This document shows positions 29,496 through 39,372 of a stretch of DNA of 64,000 bases, in pieces (position 1 is the stretch's first letter; each line of letters starts with the position of its first letter). This stretch comes from JAHJQQ01 sp963737555 (GTDB taxonomy: Bacteria > Pseudomonadota > Gammaproteobacteria > Thiohalobacterales > Thiohalobacteraceae). Made by a program: the position numbers and the translations under genes. The notes beneath the pieces were generated by a model. That model saw nothing but the letters and a program-made list of their open reading frames with translations, did no database searches and had not been told where the DNA came from. The stretch is taken from the NCBI GenBank assembly GCA_963737555.1, contig CAVTTB010000008.1:124001-188000 (forward strand), read 5' to 3'.

Positions 29496-29503
29496 CGTCA
29501 TGA

Positions 29504-32193
29504 ACTTCCGGCGCGACCAGTGAACGTAATGCCTACCGGACGGTCGTGGGCGATGCCGGTACGGGCCGTTTCGTGCAGACGGACGGTATGCACTATTCCG
29601 ACGAGCTGACCATCGGCCGCGCCGCGGGAGGCGTCGGCGATTATCAGCTCAGCGGCGGCTCGCTGGGTGCATACAGCATCGTACTTGGCGATCAGGCCGG
29701 AAGCCACGGAACGTTCACCAAGGCGGGCGGGCCGACCTTCAGCACGCTCGATTTCGAGCAACTGATTGTCGGCAGAAACGGCTCCGGTCGATTCATCCTG
29801 GACAATGGCGGTGAGATGTATGTGCAGCCACACCAGACGATCATCCTGGGCGAGCAGGCGGGCAGCGAGGGCGTCTTTGAACAGCTCAATAGCTTTGTCA
29901 CTACGTATGATTAGTAACGGCGTGGCGGATCATCATCGGTGAAGGCGGTCGGGGTGTTTATCGGCAGCAGTTTGGGCGTCACGCTGTGCGCGAAACGGTG
30001 ATCGGACATCTCGCCGGGAGCGAGGGCACCTATGAGCTTTCGGGCAGCGTTACGGATTGGTCAGGCGTTACCTTCCAAGCCGAATACTGGGCGGATAGAA
30101 CTATCGTTGGCGATGCAGGAACCGGTCGCTTCATACAGACGAATGGCAACCACGGATCGATGGATCTCATAATCGGCAGGTCAAGCGGCGGCATCGGGGA
30201 CTATCAACTGAGTGGCGGTTCACTGGGCACCGATAATCTGATCCTCGGCCAGGCAGGCGGCAGCCAAGGCACATTCAATTTCAACGGCGGTGATCTCTGG
30301 GCCTGGAATCTGATCCTTGGGGATGAGGCCGGCAGTCAGGGCGTCTTCAACTTCAATTTCCCAGGCGGGCAGTTCGATGTTGCCAATCTGCTCATTGGCA
30401 GGAACGGACGTGGGTCCTTCATCTACGAAGGCATCAATACCGCGTATTCCAATCCGGACATGCGTGTCGTCATCGGCGAGCAGGCCGGCAGCGAGGGCGT
30501 GTTCGAGCAGCGCAGCGGTCATTTGCTCGCAGGCTGGGGAAGCCAGCCGCTCATCGTTGGCGAGGCGGGGCGCGGTGTTTATCGCCAGATGAATGACTCC
30601 CTTCACGCCCGTAATGAGACGATCATCGGCCATCTGGCGGGGAGCGAAGGCACCTACGAACTCTCCGGCTACGGTATCGATTCCGAGACAGGCAACCCCT
30701 CCTACGGTCCCAACTATGATGCGCGGCGCACTGTCGTCGGTGATGCGGGCACAGGCCACGTCCTGCATCTCTCCGGCGGATTCTATTCCAATGATCTGAT
30801 CATCGGCCGTGCGGCCGGTGGTGTCGGTGATTATCAATTCAGTGGTGAGAATCTGTTCGCCGACAATCTCATTCTTGGTGACATGGCAGGCAGTCAGGGC
30901 GCCTTCCACTGGAGCGATGGACAGCTCGATGTGTACAACCTGCGTGTCGGACGTGGTGGATCAGGCACCTTTATACAGAACACGGGCCCGGGCAATGGCC
31001 TCTATCTGCAGCCCGATCAGACGCTCGTGATCGGCGAACAGGCCGGAAGCGACGGTGTGTTCGAACAGCGCAGCGGCGATGTGGTGGCGCACGGCTCGCG
31101 TGTGATCGTGGGCGATGCCGGGCACGGCACCTATCGGCAACTGGACGGGCTGCACGACAGCAATGAAGTCGTGATTGCGCATCTGTCCGGCAGCGAAGGC
31201 CGTTACGAACTGGCCGGTGACAATGCGGGATTGCATACCCTGCAGCGTACCGTCATCGGCGACGACGGCGTTGGGCAATTCGTGCACAGCGCCGGCTGGC
31301 ACGACACGCAGGAACTTGTGCTCGGTCGCGGTACCAGCACCCATGCCGCAACGGGTCGCTACGAAATGAGCGGCATGTACTCGAGTCTGAATACCGCGCG
31401 CACGGTCGTGGGCGCCAATGGAGCGGGCCGCTTCATTCAGTCGGATGGTGGGCACTACACCCAGGACCTGATCATCGGCCAGGCGGAGGGATCGAACGGC
31501 GAATATGAGCTGCGCGGCGGCAATCTGGAATCGCAGACGACGCGCATCGGCGCGACCTCTGACGCTTCCGGGGCCATGAAGGTGATCGGCGGGACCGCCT
31601 ATTGGTGGAATCACGGCAATGTGTACGTGGGCGCAGAGATGTTCACTCCCGCGGACACCGGGGCAGCGCTGCTGGAGCTGCAGGACGGCGCCATGATGCG
31701 CGCCGATGCCGTCATCGTGGGTGAAACCGGTGCGATTCGCGGCAATGGCTTCATCGATGCCGACGTCACCAACAATGGTGTGTTGGCGTCCGGCATGAGT
31801 GCTGGCCAATTGGACATTATCGGCAACTACATGCAGCTGGCCGAAGGCACCCTTTCCATCGAGATCGGCGGGCACAATCCCGGCGTGGATCAGGATTATC
31901 TGTATATCTTCGGTAATGCGAATCTGGCGGGCGCGCTCAACGTGAGCCTGCTCGACGGTTATCAGTTCAGCCTCGGCGAGAGGTTCGACATCCTCTACGC
32001 CAACATGGTCTTCGGCAATTTCGACAGCCTGCTGTTCCCGATCTTCAATGGCATGACATTCGATATCGCCTACAACCTGAACATGGTGCAGCTCACGGTG
32101 GTCAATGCGGTGCCGGTGCCGGCCGCAGCATGGCTGCTCGGGAGCGGTGTTGTTGCCTTGGCGGGAGTGGCGCGTCGCCGTAAAGCGGCCTGA
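29504..32193 (+). pseudogene. T5SS/PEP-CTERM-associated repeat surface protein, 5' truncated with one frame break
   Basis: An open frame from 29504 after a TGA codon lacks a start codon and signal peptide. It reads repeats such as TVVGDAGTGRFVQT and IGRAAGGVGDYQLSGGSL to a TAG at 29912. The same repeats resume in a second frame (RIIIGEGGRGVYRQ) and run to 32193. The units of 20-25 residues (LI(I/L)Gx(Q)AGSxGxFxxxGG) fit the T5SS/PEP-CTERM-associated repeat and predict a beta-helix. A higher-order block beginning TVVGDAGTG recurs at 29540, 30100 and 30730. The C-terminus VPVPAAAWLLGSG, a hydrophobic helix and RRRKAA is a VPxPA-CTERM exosortase sorting tag. An intact copy would be exported and processed. 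Confidence 0.8.
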
Positions 32194-32209
32194 TTCTGAA
32201 TGTGACGGC

Positions 32210-32231
32210 AAGGGGCGCCACGGCGCCCCTT
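32210..32231. terminator. Hairpin terminator between convergent repeat protein and ubiD
   Basis: Perfect 10-base arms AAGGGGCGCC (32210-32219) and GGCGCCCCTT (32222-32231) are followed on the plus strand by TGTGTTT. It is 17 bases past the surface-protein stop and 7 bases before the ubiD stop, so it probably serves transcripts from both sides. Confidence 0.7.
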
Positions 32232-32237
32232 TGTGTT

Positions 32238-33706
32238 TCAGTCGATGCCCAAATCTTTCCAGATCGCATCGATGCGTTGCTTGACCGTCGTCACGCATGG
32301 CTGATCGGCCTGCCCCACTCGCGCGTGGTCTCGCCCTTCCATTTGTTGGTCGCATCGAAACCGATTTTGCCGCCGAGTCCCGATACAGGCGAGGCGAAGT
32401 CCAGATAGTCGATGGGCGTGTTCTCGACGAGGGTGGTGTCGCGCACCGGGTCCATGCGCGTGGTCATGGCCCAGATCACATCTTTCCAGTCGCGCACGTT
32501 CACATCATCATCGGTGACGATGACGAACTTGGTGTACATGAACTGGCGCAGGAAACTCCACACGCCGAACATCACGCGCTTGGCGTGACCCGGATATTGT
32601 TTCTTCATACTCACGCAGGCGACGCGATACGAGCAGCCTTCTGGCGGCAGATAGAAATCGGTGATCTCTGGAAATTGCTTTTGCAGGATCGGCACGAACA
32701 CTTCGTTGAGTGCGACGCCGAGGATGGCGGGTTCATCCGGCGGGCGGCCGGTGTAGGTGCTGTGATAGATCGGCTCGCGGCGATGGGTGATGCGTTCGAT
32801 GGTGAACACCGGGAAGCGGTCGACTTCGTTGTAGTAACCGGTGTGATCGCCGAACGGACCTTCGTCGGCTTCTTCGCCCGGATAGATGAAACCTTCGAGC
32901 ACGATCTCGGCGCTGGCCGGGACTTGCAGATCGTGCGCGATGCACTTGGTCAGTTCGGTTTTCGAACCGCGCAATAATCCGGCAAAGGCGTATTCGGACA
33001 AAGTATCCGGCACGGGTGTGACCGCACCGAGTATCGTCGCCGGATCGGCGCCGAGTGCAACCGCGACCGGAAATGGTTCACCGGGATGCTCCAGTTGCCA
33101 ATCACGATAATCCAACGCGCCGCCGCGATGCGCGAGCCAGCGCATGATGACTTTGTTGCGGCCAATCACTTGTTGACGGTAGATGCCGAGGTTCTGCCGT
33201 TCCTTGTGCGGGCCGCGCGTGCATACCAGCGCCCAGGTAATCAGCGGACCGGCATCTTCTGGCCAACAGGTTTGAATCGGGAATTTGGCGAGATCGACGT
33301 TATCGCCTTCGAGTATCACGTCTTGGCACGGCGCGCCCTTGATCATCTTCGGCGCCATGTCCAACACTTTCCTGAACACAGGCAATTTATCCCACGCGTC
33401 CTTCATGCCCTTGGGCGGCTCCGGTTCTTTCAGAAACGCGAGCAGCTTACCGACCTCACGTAGGGCATCAACGGAGTCTTCACCCATGCCCATAGCGACG
33501 CGTTTCGGCGTGCCGAATAAATTACCCAGCACCGGGACGCTATGACCTTTGGGGTTTTCGAACAGTAATGCCGGACCTTCCGCGCGCAAGGTGCGATCAC
33601 AGATCTCGGTCATTTCCAGATACGGATCGACTTCATGTGTAATGCGTTTCAACTCACCCTGCTGTTCGAGTTGTGCAATGAAGTCGCGCAGGTCGCGATA
33701 TTTCAT
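32238..33706 (-). CDS. ubiD: 3-polyprenyl-4-hydroxybenzoate decarboxylase UbiD (one frame break near end)
   Basis: UbiD uses prenylated FMN to decarboxylate the ubiquinone precursor. ATG 33706 starts MKYRDLRDFIAQLEQQGELK. Family features include GNLFGTPKRVAMGMG, CWPEDAGPLITWALV, the prFMN site region ENLGIYRQQVIG-like NLGIYRQQVIGRNKVIM, and the catalytic Glu region EIVLEGFIYPGEEADEGPFG. The frame breaks near 32295 after REWGRPIS. The other frame ends TTVKQRIDAIWKDLGID with the stop at 32238, matching the usual C-terminus. Joined, the length is about 489 residues. Its ATG overlaps the exonuclease stop as ATGA once the exonuclease frame is corrected. Confidence 0.93.
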
Positions 33707-34472
33707 AGCGCAAACTCCGCAACAACCGGGCGTGTGATCCGAGGGGCGTTCCCAGGCGCGCGGCACTTTGTCGATGCTGCACGAAGTACACACATCACGC
33801 AGTGCGTTGCTTACTAAAATGTGATCAATGCGCAAACCACGATTGCGGCGAAAGGCATTCATGCGGTAGTCCCACCAGGAGAAACTATTTTCTGCTTGCT
33901 CGAAGTGACGGAAGCTGTCACAAAGACCGAGATCGAGCAAGCGTTGAAAGGCGGCTCGCTCGGCCGGTGAACATAAAACGCTGTCCTTCCAGGCGACGGG
34001 ATCGTGCACGTCAGCATCGGCAGGTGCGATATTGAAGTCACCGACGACGACCAGTTTGGGATGTTGTTGCAGTTCTGATTTCAGCCAGTCGGCGAGTTTG
34101 TTCAGCCAATTGAGTTTGTATTGATATTTATCCGATTCGATGGATTCTCCGTTGGGCACATATAGATTGATCAGCCGCACATCGCCATAGGTGGCAGCGA
34201 GTACGCGGCGCTGCGGGTCTTCCAGGCCAGGATATGTCGGTGATGATGTCACTGCCGTGCGTGCGACTCAAAATCGCCACGCCGTTGTAGGTTTTCTGTC
34301 CGGAAAATAGGGCGTGATAACCGGCGGCGAGCAGGTCCGTTTCCGGAAAGACATCGTCTGTGGTTTTGGTTTCTTGCAGCGCCAGCAAATCCGGCTGCGC
34401 GCTCTCCAGCCATTGCAGCACCTGCGGCAGACGCACGCGCAAGGAGTTCACGTTCCAGGTGGCGATTTTCAT
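33703..34472 (-). CDS. xth: Exodeoxyribonuclease III family (two frame breaks)
   Basis: An AP endonuclease/exonuclease of the ExoIII family for DNA base-excision repair. The N-terminus MKIATWNVNSLRVRLPQVLQ and the catalytic Glu in ALQETKT are in frame from ATG 34472. After a break near 34233 the second frame gives PGLEDPQRRVLAATYGD, INLYVPNGE, VVGDFNIAP (catalytic Asp/Asn) and RIDHILVS. A second break near 33727 restores the ending HTPVVAEFAL and a stop that overlaps ubiD. Without it, the frame runs on into ubiD and gives a false fusion. The length, about 256 residues, is normal. Confidence 0.9.
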
Positions 34473-34496
34473 GGTTGATCTTTTAAAAGTGTTTTA

Positions 34497-34628
34497 GCCA
34501 CGGACCACACGGAAAACACGGACAAAACTGTTTCGCCACTAATGAATGCGAAAATATCGCCAACAGCTTCGCGTACTTTGCGAGTTTCATGGCATCGCCT
34601 TGTCCGTGTTTTCCGTGTGGTCCGTGGC
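34497..34628. repeat. Perfect 29-base inverted repeat around a 74-base spacer
   Basis: The left arm at 34497-34525 and the right arm at 34600-34628 are exact reverse complements over 29 bases. Each contains CACGGACCACACGGAAAACA or its complement. They sit in the gap between the exonuclease start and the end of prlC. Similar CACGGA/ACACGGAAAA sequences are spread through many environmental genomes, so this may be a small mobile palindromic element. No protein gene lies between the arms. Confidence 0.8.
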
Positions 34629-34639
34629 AAGCAAGGGCT

Positions 34640-36682
34640 TTACGCCGCCAGTCCGGAATGCCTGAGCAACGCATCGATGGTCGGTTCGCGGCCGCGGAAG
34701 TCGATGAACAGTTCCATGGGTTCACGCGAACCGCCGCGTTCCAGAATGCTGGTGAGGAATCGCAATCCGGTTTCGCGATCGAAGATGCCACGCTCTTCGA
34801 AGGCGGCGAAGGCATCGGCTGACAGCACTTCGGCCCATTTGTAGCTGTAATAGCCCGCCGCATAACCGCCGGCGAAGATGTGCGAGAAACTGTGCGGGAA
34901 ACGATTGAACGACGGTGGCCGTAACACCGCGACTTGTTGGCGTACTGCGTCGAGCGTTTCGTAGATGCGCCCGCCCTTGGCCGGGTCGTAATCGCGGTGG
35001 ATGCGGAAGTCGAAGATGGAGAATTCCAGCTGCCGCACCATTTGCATGGCGGACTGGAAATTGCGCGCCGCCTGCATGCGTTCGTAGAGTTGCTGTGGTA
35101 GTGGCTCGCCGGTTTTGAAATGCCCGGCGATGAGATCCAGCGCCTCGCGTTCCCAGCACCAGTTCTCCATGAACTGACTCGGCAATTCCACCGCATCCCA
35201 GGCCACGCCGCTGATGCCAGACACGCCGGCGTAATCCACTTGCGTAAGCATGTGATGCAGGCCATGACCGAATTCATGAAACAGGGTGATGACTTCATCG
35301 TGGGTGAACTGCGCCGGTTCATTGCCGATGGGTGGCGAGAAGTTGCAGGTGAGATACGCCACCGGTGTCTGCACACCGCCGACGGTCAGGCGTCGCGCAA
35401 TGCAATCGTCCATCCAGGCGCCGCCACGTTTGTGCGGGCGCGCATACAGATCAAGATAGAAACAGCCGCGCAGCTGCCCTGCCCCGTCACGGATTTCATA
35501 GAAGCGCACGTCGGGATGCCAGGTGTCGATGCCCTGAACTTCGGTGATTTGCAATCCATAGAGACGATTGACCACGGCGAACATGCCGGTGACAACGCGC
35601 GTCTCGGGAAAGTACGGCTTCAATTCTTCCTGCGAAATGGCGTATTTGTGCTGACGCAATTTTTCCGAGTAATACGGAATGTCCCAGGATTCGAGTTCTT
35701 GCGCATCGTGTTGCTCGCGGGCGAAGCTGCGCACCTCGTCCAGATCGGCGCGTGCGCCGGGCAGTGAACGCTCGGCGAGATCGGTGAGAAATTGCATCAC
35801 TTGATCGGTGTTCTGCGCCATTTTGGTTTCGATGGAACGTTCGGCATAGTTGTTGAAGCCGAGCAGTTGCGCCGTCTCGTGACGCAAGGCCAGAATCTGT
35901 TCCATGATCGGGCCGTTGTCCCACTGTCCGGCATGGGGGCCTTCATCGGAGGCGCGCGTCACATAGGCGGTATACAGCTCGCGGCGCAGCGCGCGGTCGT
36001 CGGCATAGGTAAGGACCGGGCCATACGATGGGTATTCGAGATTGAACAACCAGCCGTCCAGTTTCTCGCGTTCGGCGGTTTGCCTGGCCAGTGCGATGGC
36101 GCTGTCGGGCATGCCGTTCAGACGCTCGCGGTCGGTGATGTTTAATTTCCACGCGTTGGTGGCATCGAGCAGGTTCTCTTCGTACTTGGCTTGCAGCGAG
36201 GACAGTTCCTGCATCACCGCTTTGTAGCGTTCGCGTTGCGCGGGCGCGAGCGCGATGCCGGACAAACGGAAATCGCGCAGGGCATTGTCGATGATCTTGC
36301 GTTGCGCGGTGTCGAGCCGCGCATACTCGGGGCCGTCGGCGATTTGTTTGTAGGCCTGATACAAGGTCTCGTTCTGGCCCATCTCGGTACCGTATTCCGA
36401 GAGCTTGGGCAGGCAGGCGTTGTAGGCCGCGCGCAGCGCCTCGGAATTCACCACAGAATTCAGGTGGCCGACCGGCGACCAGGCGCGCGACAGTTTGTCT
36501 TCGACGTCTTCGATGGGTTGGACCAGATTCGCCCAGGTATAGGCGGTGTTTTCCGCCAGCACGCGCGCGACGCTGGCGCGGCACTCGGCGAGCAGCGCGT
36601 CGAGGGCCGGCTCGACGTGCTCGGGCTGGATCTTGGAAAACGGCGGCAGGCCGGTCAGGCCGAGCAGCGGGTTGTCACTCAT
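34640..36682 (-). CDS. prlC: Oligopeptidase A (M3 family)
   Basis: A cytoplasmic zinc metallopeptidase that clears short peptides such as cleaved signal peptides. The product is 680 residues, as in E. coli. The zinc site is HEFGH at 469-473 with the third ligand Glu about 25 residues on (AWDAVELPSQFMENW). The family ending FSHIFAGGYAAGYYSYKWAE is present. ATG 36682 is preferred over a GTG 12 bases upstream because GAGGA lies at the right distance. No frame breaks are seen over this long gene. It stands alone between the inverted repeat and divergent gor. Confidence 0.97.
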   Translation of the reverse strand: MSDNPLLGLTGLPPFSKIQPEHVEPALDALLAECRASVARVLAENTAYTWANLVQPIEDVEDKLSRAWSPVGHLNSVVNSEALRAAYNACLPKLSEYGTEMGQNETLYQAYKQIADGPEYARLDTAQRKIIDNALRDFRLSGIALAPAQRERYKAVMQELSSLQAKYEENLLDATNAWKLNITDRERLNGMPDSAIALARQTAEREKLDGWLFNLEYPSYGPVLTYADDRALRRELYTAYVTRASDEGPHAGQWDNGPIMEQILALRHETAQLLGFNNYAERSIETKMAQNTDQVMQFLTDLAERSLPGARADLDEVRSFAREQHDAQELESWDIPYYSEKLRQHKYAISQEELKPYFPETRVVTGMFAVVNRLYGLQITEVQGIDTWHPDVRFYEIRDGAGQLRGCFYLDLYARPHKRGGAWMDDCIARRLTVGGVQTPVAYLTCNFSPPIGNEPAQFTHDEVITLFHEFGHGLHHMLTQVDYAGVSGISGVAWDAVELPSQFMENWCWEREALDLIAGHFKTGEPLPQQLYERMQAARNFQSAMQMVRQLEFSIFDFRIHRDYDPAKGGRIYETLDAVRQQVAVLRPPSFNRFPHSFSHIFAGGYAAGYYSYKWAEVLSADAFAAFEERGIFDRETGLRFLTSILERGGSREPMELFIDFRGREPTIDALLRHSGLAA

Positions 36683-36936
36683 GGAAATCCTCACAAAATA
36701 ATTCGGCGCAGGTGCCGAGGACGCTTTGACTGTACTCTAGCATGCGTTCGCAAGGCCGGCCAAAGCCCGGTGGCGGCGCCTGGAAATGCCCGCAAGCATT
36801 CCTGACTGTTGTGCATAAGGCGGCTCGCATGTTCTGCCAGCAGGCGCACATGCTTAACTTACACACGGGTCTCGTGAATCTGCGATAGCTTGATTGAGCC
36901 TGCTAGAATGCGGAGTATTCCGCAACAGGAGCGCAC

Positions 36937-38287
36937 ATGACCAAACACTACGATCTCATCGCCATCGGCGCGGGCAGCGGTGGCTTATCGGTGGCCGAGC
37001 GCGCTGCACGTTACGGCGCGAAATGTGCGGTGATAGAGCATGGACCGCTGGGCGGTACGTGCGTGAATGTCGGTTGCGTACCCAAGAAGGTCATGTGGTT
37101 CGGCGCCGGGCTGGCGCATGCGCTGGAGGATGCCGCCGGTTACGGCTTCAGTCTCGGTGCGCACAGTTTCGATTGGGCGGTGCTCAAACAGGCGCGCGAT
37201 CGTTATGTGCAAAACATCAACAGTTGGTATCACACCTATCTGGCCGATTCCAACATCGACGAGATTGTCGGCAGCGCACGCTTTATCGATGCGCACACGG
37301 TCGAGGTCGCCGGCGTACGCTATAGCGCCGATCACATCGTCATCGCCGTGGGCGGTTATCCCACGTTGCCTGACTTGCCCGGCGCCGACTTGGGCATCAC
37401 CTCGGACGGCTTCTTTGCGTTGACGGAACTGCCGCGCCGCGTGGCGGTGGTCGGCTCCGGCTATATCGCCGTGGAATTGGCGGGTGTGCTGAATGCGCTG
37501 GGCGCCGATGTCACGCTGCTGCTGCGGCGCGAGACGCTGTTGCGCGGCTTCGATGCCATGTTGCGCGAGAGTCTGATGGAAGAGATGCTCAATGCGGGCA
37601 TTAATATTCTCGCGGGCACTCAGGTCGTGTCCGTGGATCGGCAATAGTGACGGCTCGCTGTGCATCGCGTGCAGCAACGGGCAGCGCTTGGAAGGCTTCG
37701 ACCAGCTGATCTGGGCGATCGGCCGCACCCCGGCGACGGCCAATCTGAATCTGGCGGCGGCCGGCGTCGAGACCGACGCGGCCGGTTTTATCCCCAGCAA
37801 TTCCTACGAGGAAACCAATGTTCCGGGGATCTATGCGGTCGGCGATGTGAACGGCAAGGTCGCCCTGACCCCGGTGGCGATTGCCGCCGCGCGCCGCCTG
37901 GCGGACCGGGTGTTCGGCGGCATGGCGGATCGGCATCTGTCTTATGAGACCATTCCCACCGTGGTGTTCAGTCATCCGCCCATCGGCACCGTTGGCCTCA
38001 CCGAAGAACAGGCGCGCGAGCGTCACGGTGAGGCCGTGAAGATCTACAGCACCCGCTTCACGCCCATGTACCACGCGATCAGCGGGCGCCGCGAGCAGAC
38101 CGCCATGAAACTCGTGACGGTCGGCGCGCAGGAGAAAGTGGTTGGCTGCCATATCATTGGTGTGGGTGCCGACGAGATGTTGCAGGGTTTTGCTGTGGCT
38201 ATCCGCATGGGCGCGACCAAGCGCGACCTGGACGATACCGTCGCCCTGCACCCGACCAGCGCCGAAGAGCTGGTGACGCTGAGGTAA
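36937..38287 (+). CDS. gor: Glutathione reductase (one frame break)
   Basis: A flavoprotein disulfide reductase that keeps glutathione reduced with NADPH. The FAD motif IAIGAGSGGLSVAERAA and the redox pair Cys42/Cys47 (GGTCVNVGCVPKK) are in frame from ATG 36937, which has CAGGAG upstream. The NAD(P) motif VAVVGSGYIAVELAGVL follows. The frame breaks near 37640. The rest, with WAIGRTPATANLNL, GIYAVGDVNGKVALTPVAI and the C-terminal catalytic HPTSAEELVTL, is in the other frame. Joined, it gives about 450 residues. It stands 70 bases before the carbonic anhydrase-like gene. Confidence 0.92.
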
Positions 38288-38356
38288 CCGGACTGACCGG
38301 CCAACAGGCGGGTCGCCGTTATTTGCCCACCCCAATAGATTAGGACCAGCGCAGAT

Positions 38357-38890
38357 ATGCCTATCCGCCCCTTCGAATCCAAACATCCGCGAATCGCCGA
38401 GTCGGCTTATATCGACCTGATGGCCACGGTCATCGGCGCTGTCGAGATCGGCGCGGACGCCTCGCTGTGGCCGAACGTGGTTGCGCGTGGCGATATCCAT
38501 TCCATAAAAATTGGAGATAACACCAATATTCAGGATGGGTCTGTTCTTCATGTCTCCCATGATTCTGAGTTCGCCCCGGGTGGGTTTCCCCTGGTGGTCG
38601 GTCGGGGTGTGACGGTGGGGCACATGGTCGTACTGCATGGTTGTACGATCGAAGATAACTGTCTGATTGGTATGGGCTCGATCGTGATGGACGGGGCGCT
38701 GGTCCAGGCCGGGTCGATGCTCGGCGCGGGCAGTTTAGTGGCTCCGGGTAAGACTGTAGAGAGCGGATATCTTTGGTATGGCCGCCCGGCACGAAGGATC
38801 CGGCCACTGACCGCCGACGAACAGCGTTACTTGATCTACTCCGCGGAACACTATGTCAGACTGAAAAATCGTCATCGCTTTGACGCTTAA
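38357..38890 (+). CDS. Gamma-class carbonic anhydrase family protein (YrdA-like)
   Basis: A 177-residue left-handed beta-helix protein of hexapeptide repeats. The putative metal ligands are His65/His68 (VLHVSHD), His89 and His94 (VTVGHMVVLHGC), as in gamma-carbonic anhydrases. YrdA-type members bind zinc but often show little carbonic anhydrase activity, so enzymatic activity is not assured. The C-terminal helix (LTADEQRYLIYSAEHYVRL) is typical. It follows gor on the same strand and may be co-transcribed. Confidence 0.9.
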   Translation: MPIRPFESKHPRIAESAYIDLMATVIGAVEIGADASLWPNVVARGDIHSIKIGDNTNIQDGSVLHVSHDSEFAPGGFPLVVGRGVTVGHMVVLHGCTIEDNCLIGMGSIVMDGALVQAGSMLGAGSLVAPGKTVESGYLWYGRPARRIRPLTADEQRYLIYSAEHYVRLKNRHRFDA

Positions 38891-39012
38891 GCTTGGTTAT
38901 ACTCGTGATGAGGTTCTGCCAGACGGCGTAATGTCAGTCTGTCAGAGTCGAATCTATAACAACCAATAACAATCTGTGCCGGAACAATTGTTCGCTGGCG
39001 AGGTAACACCCT

Positions 39013-39354
39013 ATGAATCTCTTCATTGGTAATCTGCCCAGCAAAGTCACTGAACGAGAATTATCCGCGCTACTCCACATGCCAGAGCATGAGGCGCAGA
39101 AGCGGTTACGTATCTTTAAGAAGGCCGATCGTGCGGGTCGCACCCTGAGGTTCGGGATTGTCCATGTGGATAACGCGACCGATCTGCGTAAATTCCTCGA
39201 TCGTAATCGGAGTGCAGAGCTGCTCGGTCAGCCGCTGGATGTGCGCGAATACATGCCGCGTGCGATTGGCAATGAACGCCGCGCGGTGGACTGGCGCACG
39301 CGTTCGTGGCCGCATGCAGAACGTCGAGCGTCCGAGCGGCGCGCGAATAGCTAG
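39013..39354 (+). CDS. Small RRM-like RNA-binding protein
   Basis: A 113-residue protein beginning MNLFIGNLPSKVTERELSAL, whose LFIGNLP is a good RNP2 motif of an RNA recognition motif. The RNP1 position (RTLRFGIVHVDN) is weak and lacks the usual aromatic pair, so RNA binding is probable rather than proven. The last about 30 residues are Arg-rich (DWRTRSWPHAERRASERRA) and could add nucleic-acid affinity. It is monocistronic, with a 122-base leader after the carbonic anhydrase gene, and converges with aroE. Confidence 0.75.
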   Translation: MNLFIGNLPSKVTERELSALLHMPEHEAQKRLRIFKKADRAGRTLRFGIVHVDNATDLRKFLDRNRSAELLGQPLDVREYMPRAIGNERRAVDWRTRSWPHAERRASERRANS

Positions 39355-39372
39355 TCGCTACCTGCTGCCGAC

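Noticed and set aside
30961..32355. Long minus-strand open frame across the repeat protein
   Set aside because: It mirrors the repeats of the plus-strand protein and has no signal, domain or start context.
32291..34252. A single open frame joining the exonuclease III C-terminus to UbiD
   Set aside because: Removing one base near 33727 restores the exonuclease ending HTPVVAEFAL with a stop that overlaps the ubiD ATG (ATGA), and both proteins then have normal ends. The fusion is a frame artefact.
36881..36909. Sigma-70 promoter for gor (TAGAAT at 36904)
   Set aside because: The -10 is good but no hexamer near the right spacing resembles a -35 box, so it is not listed as a feature.
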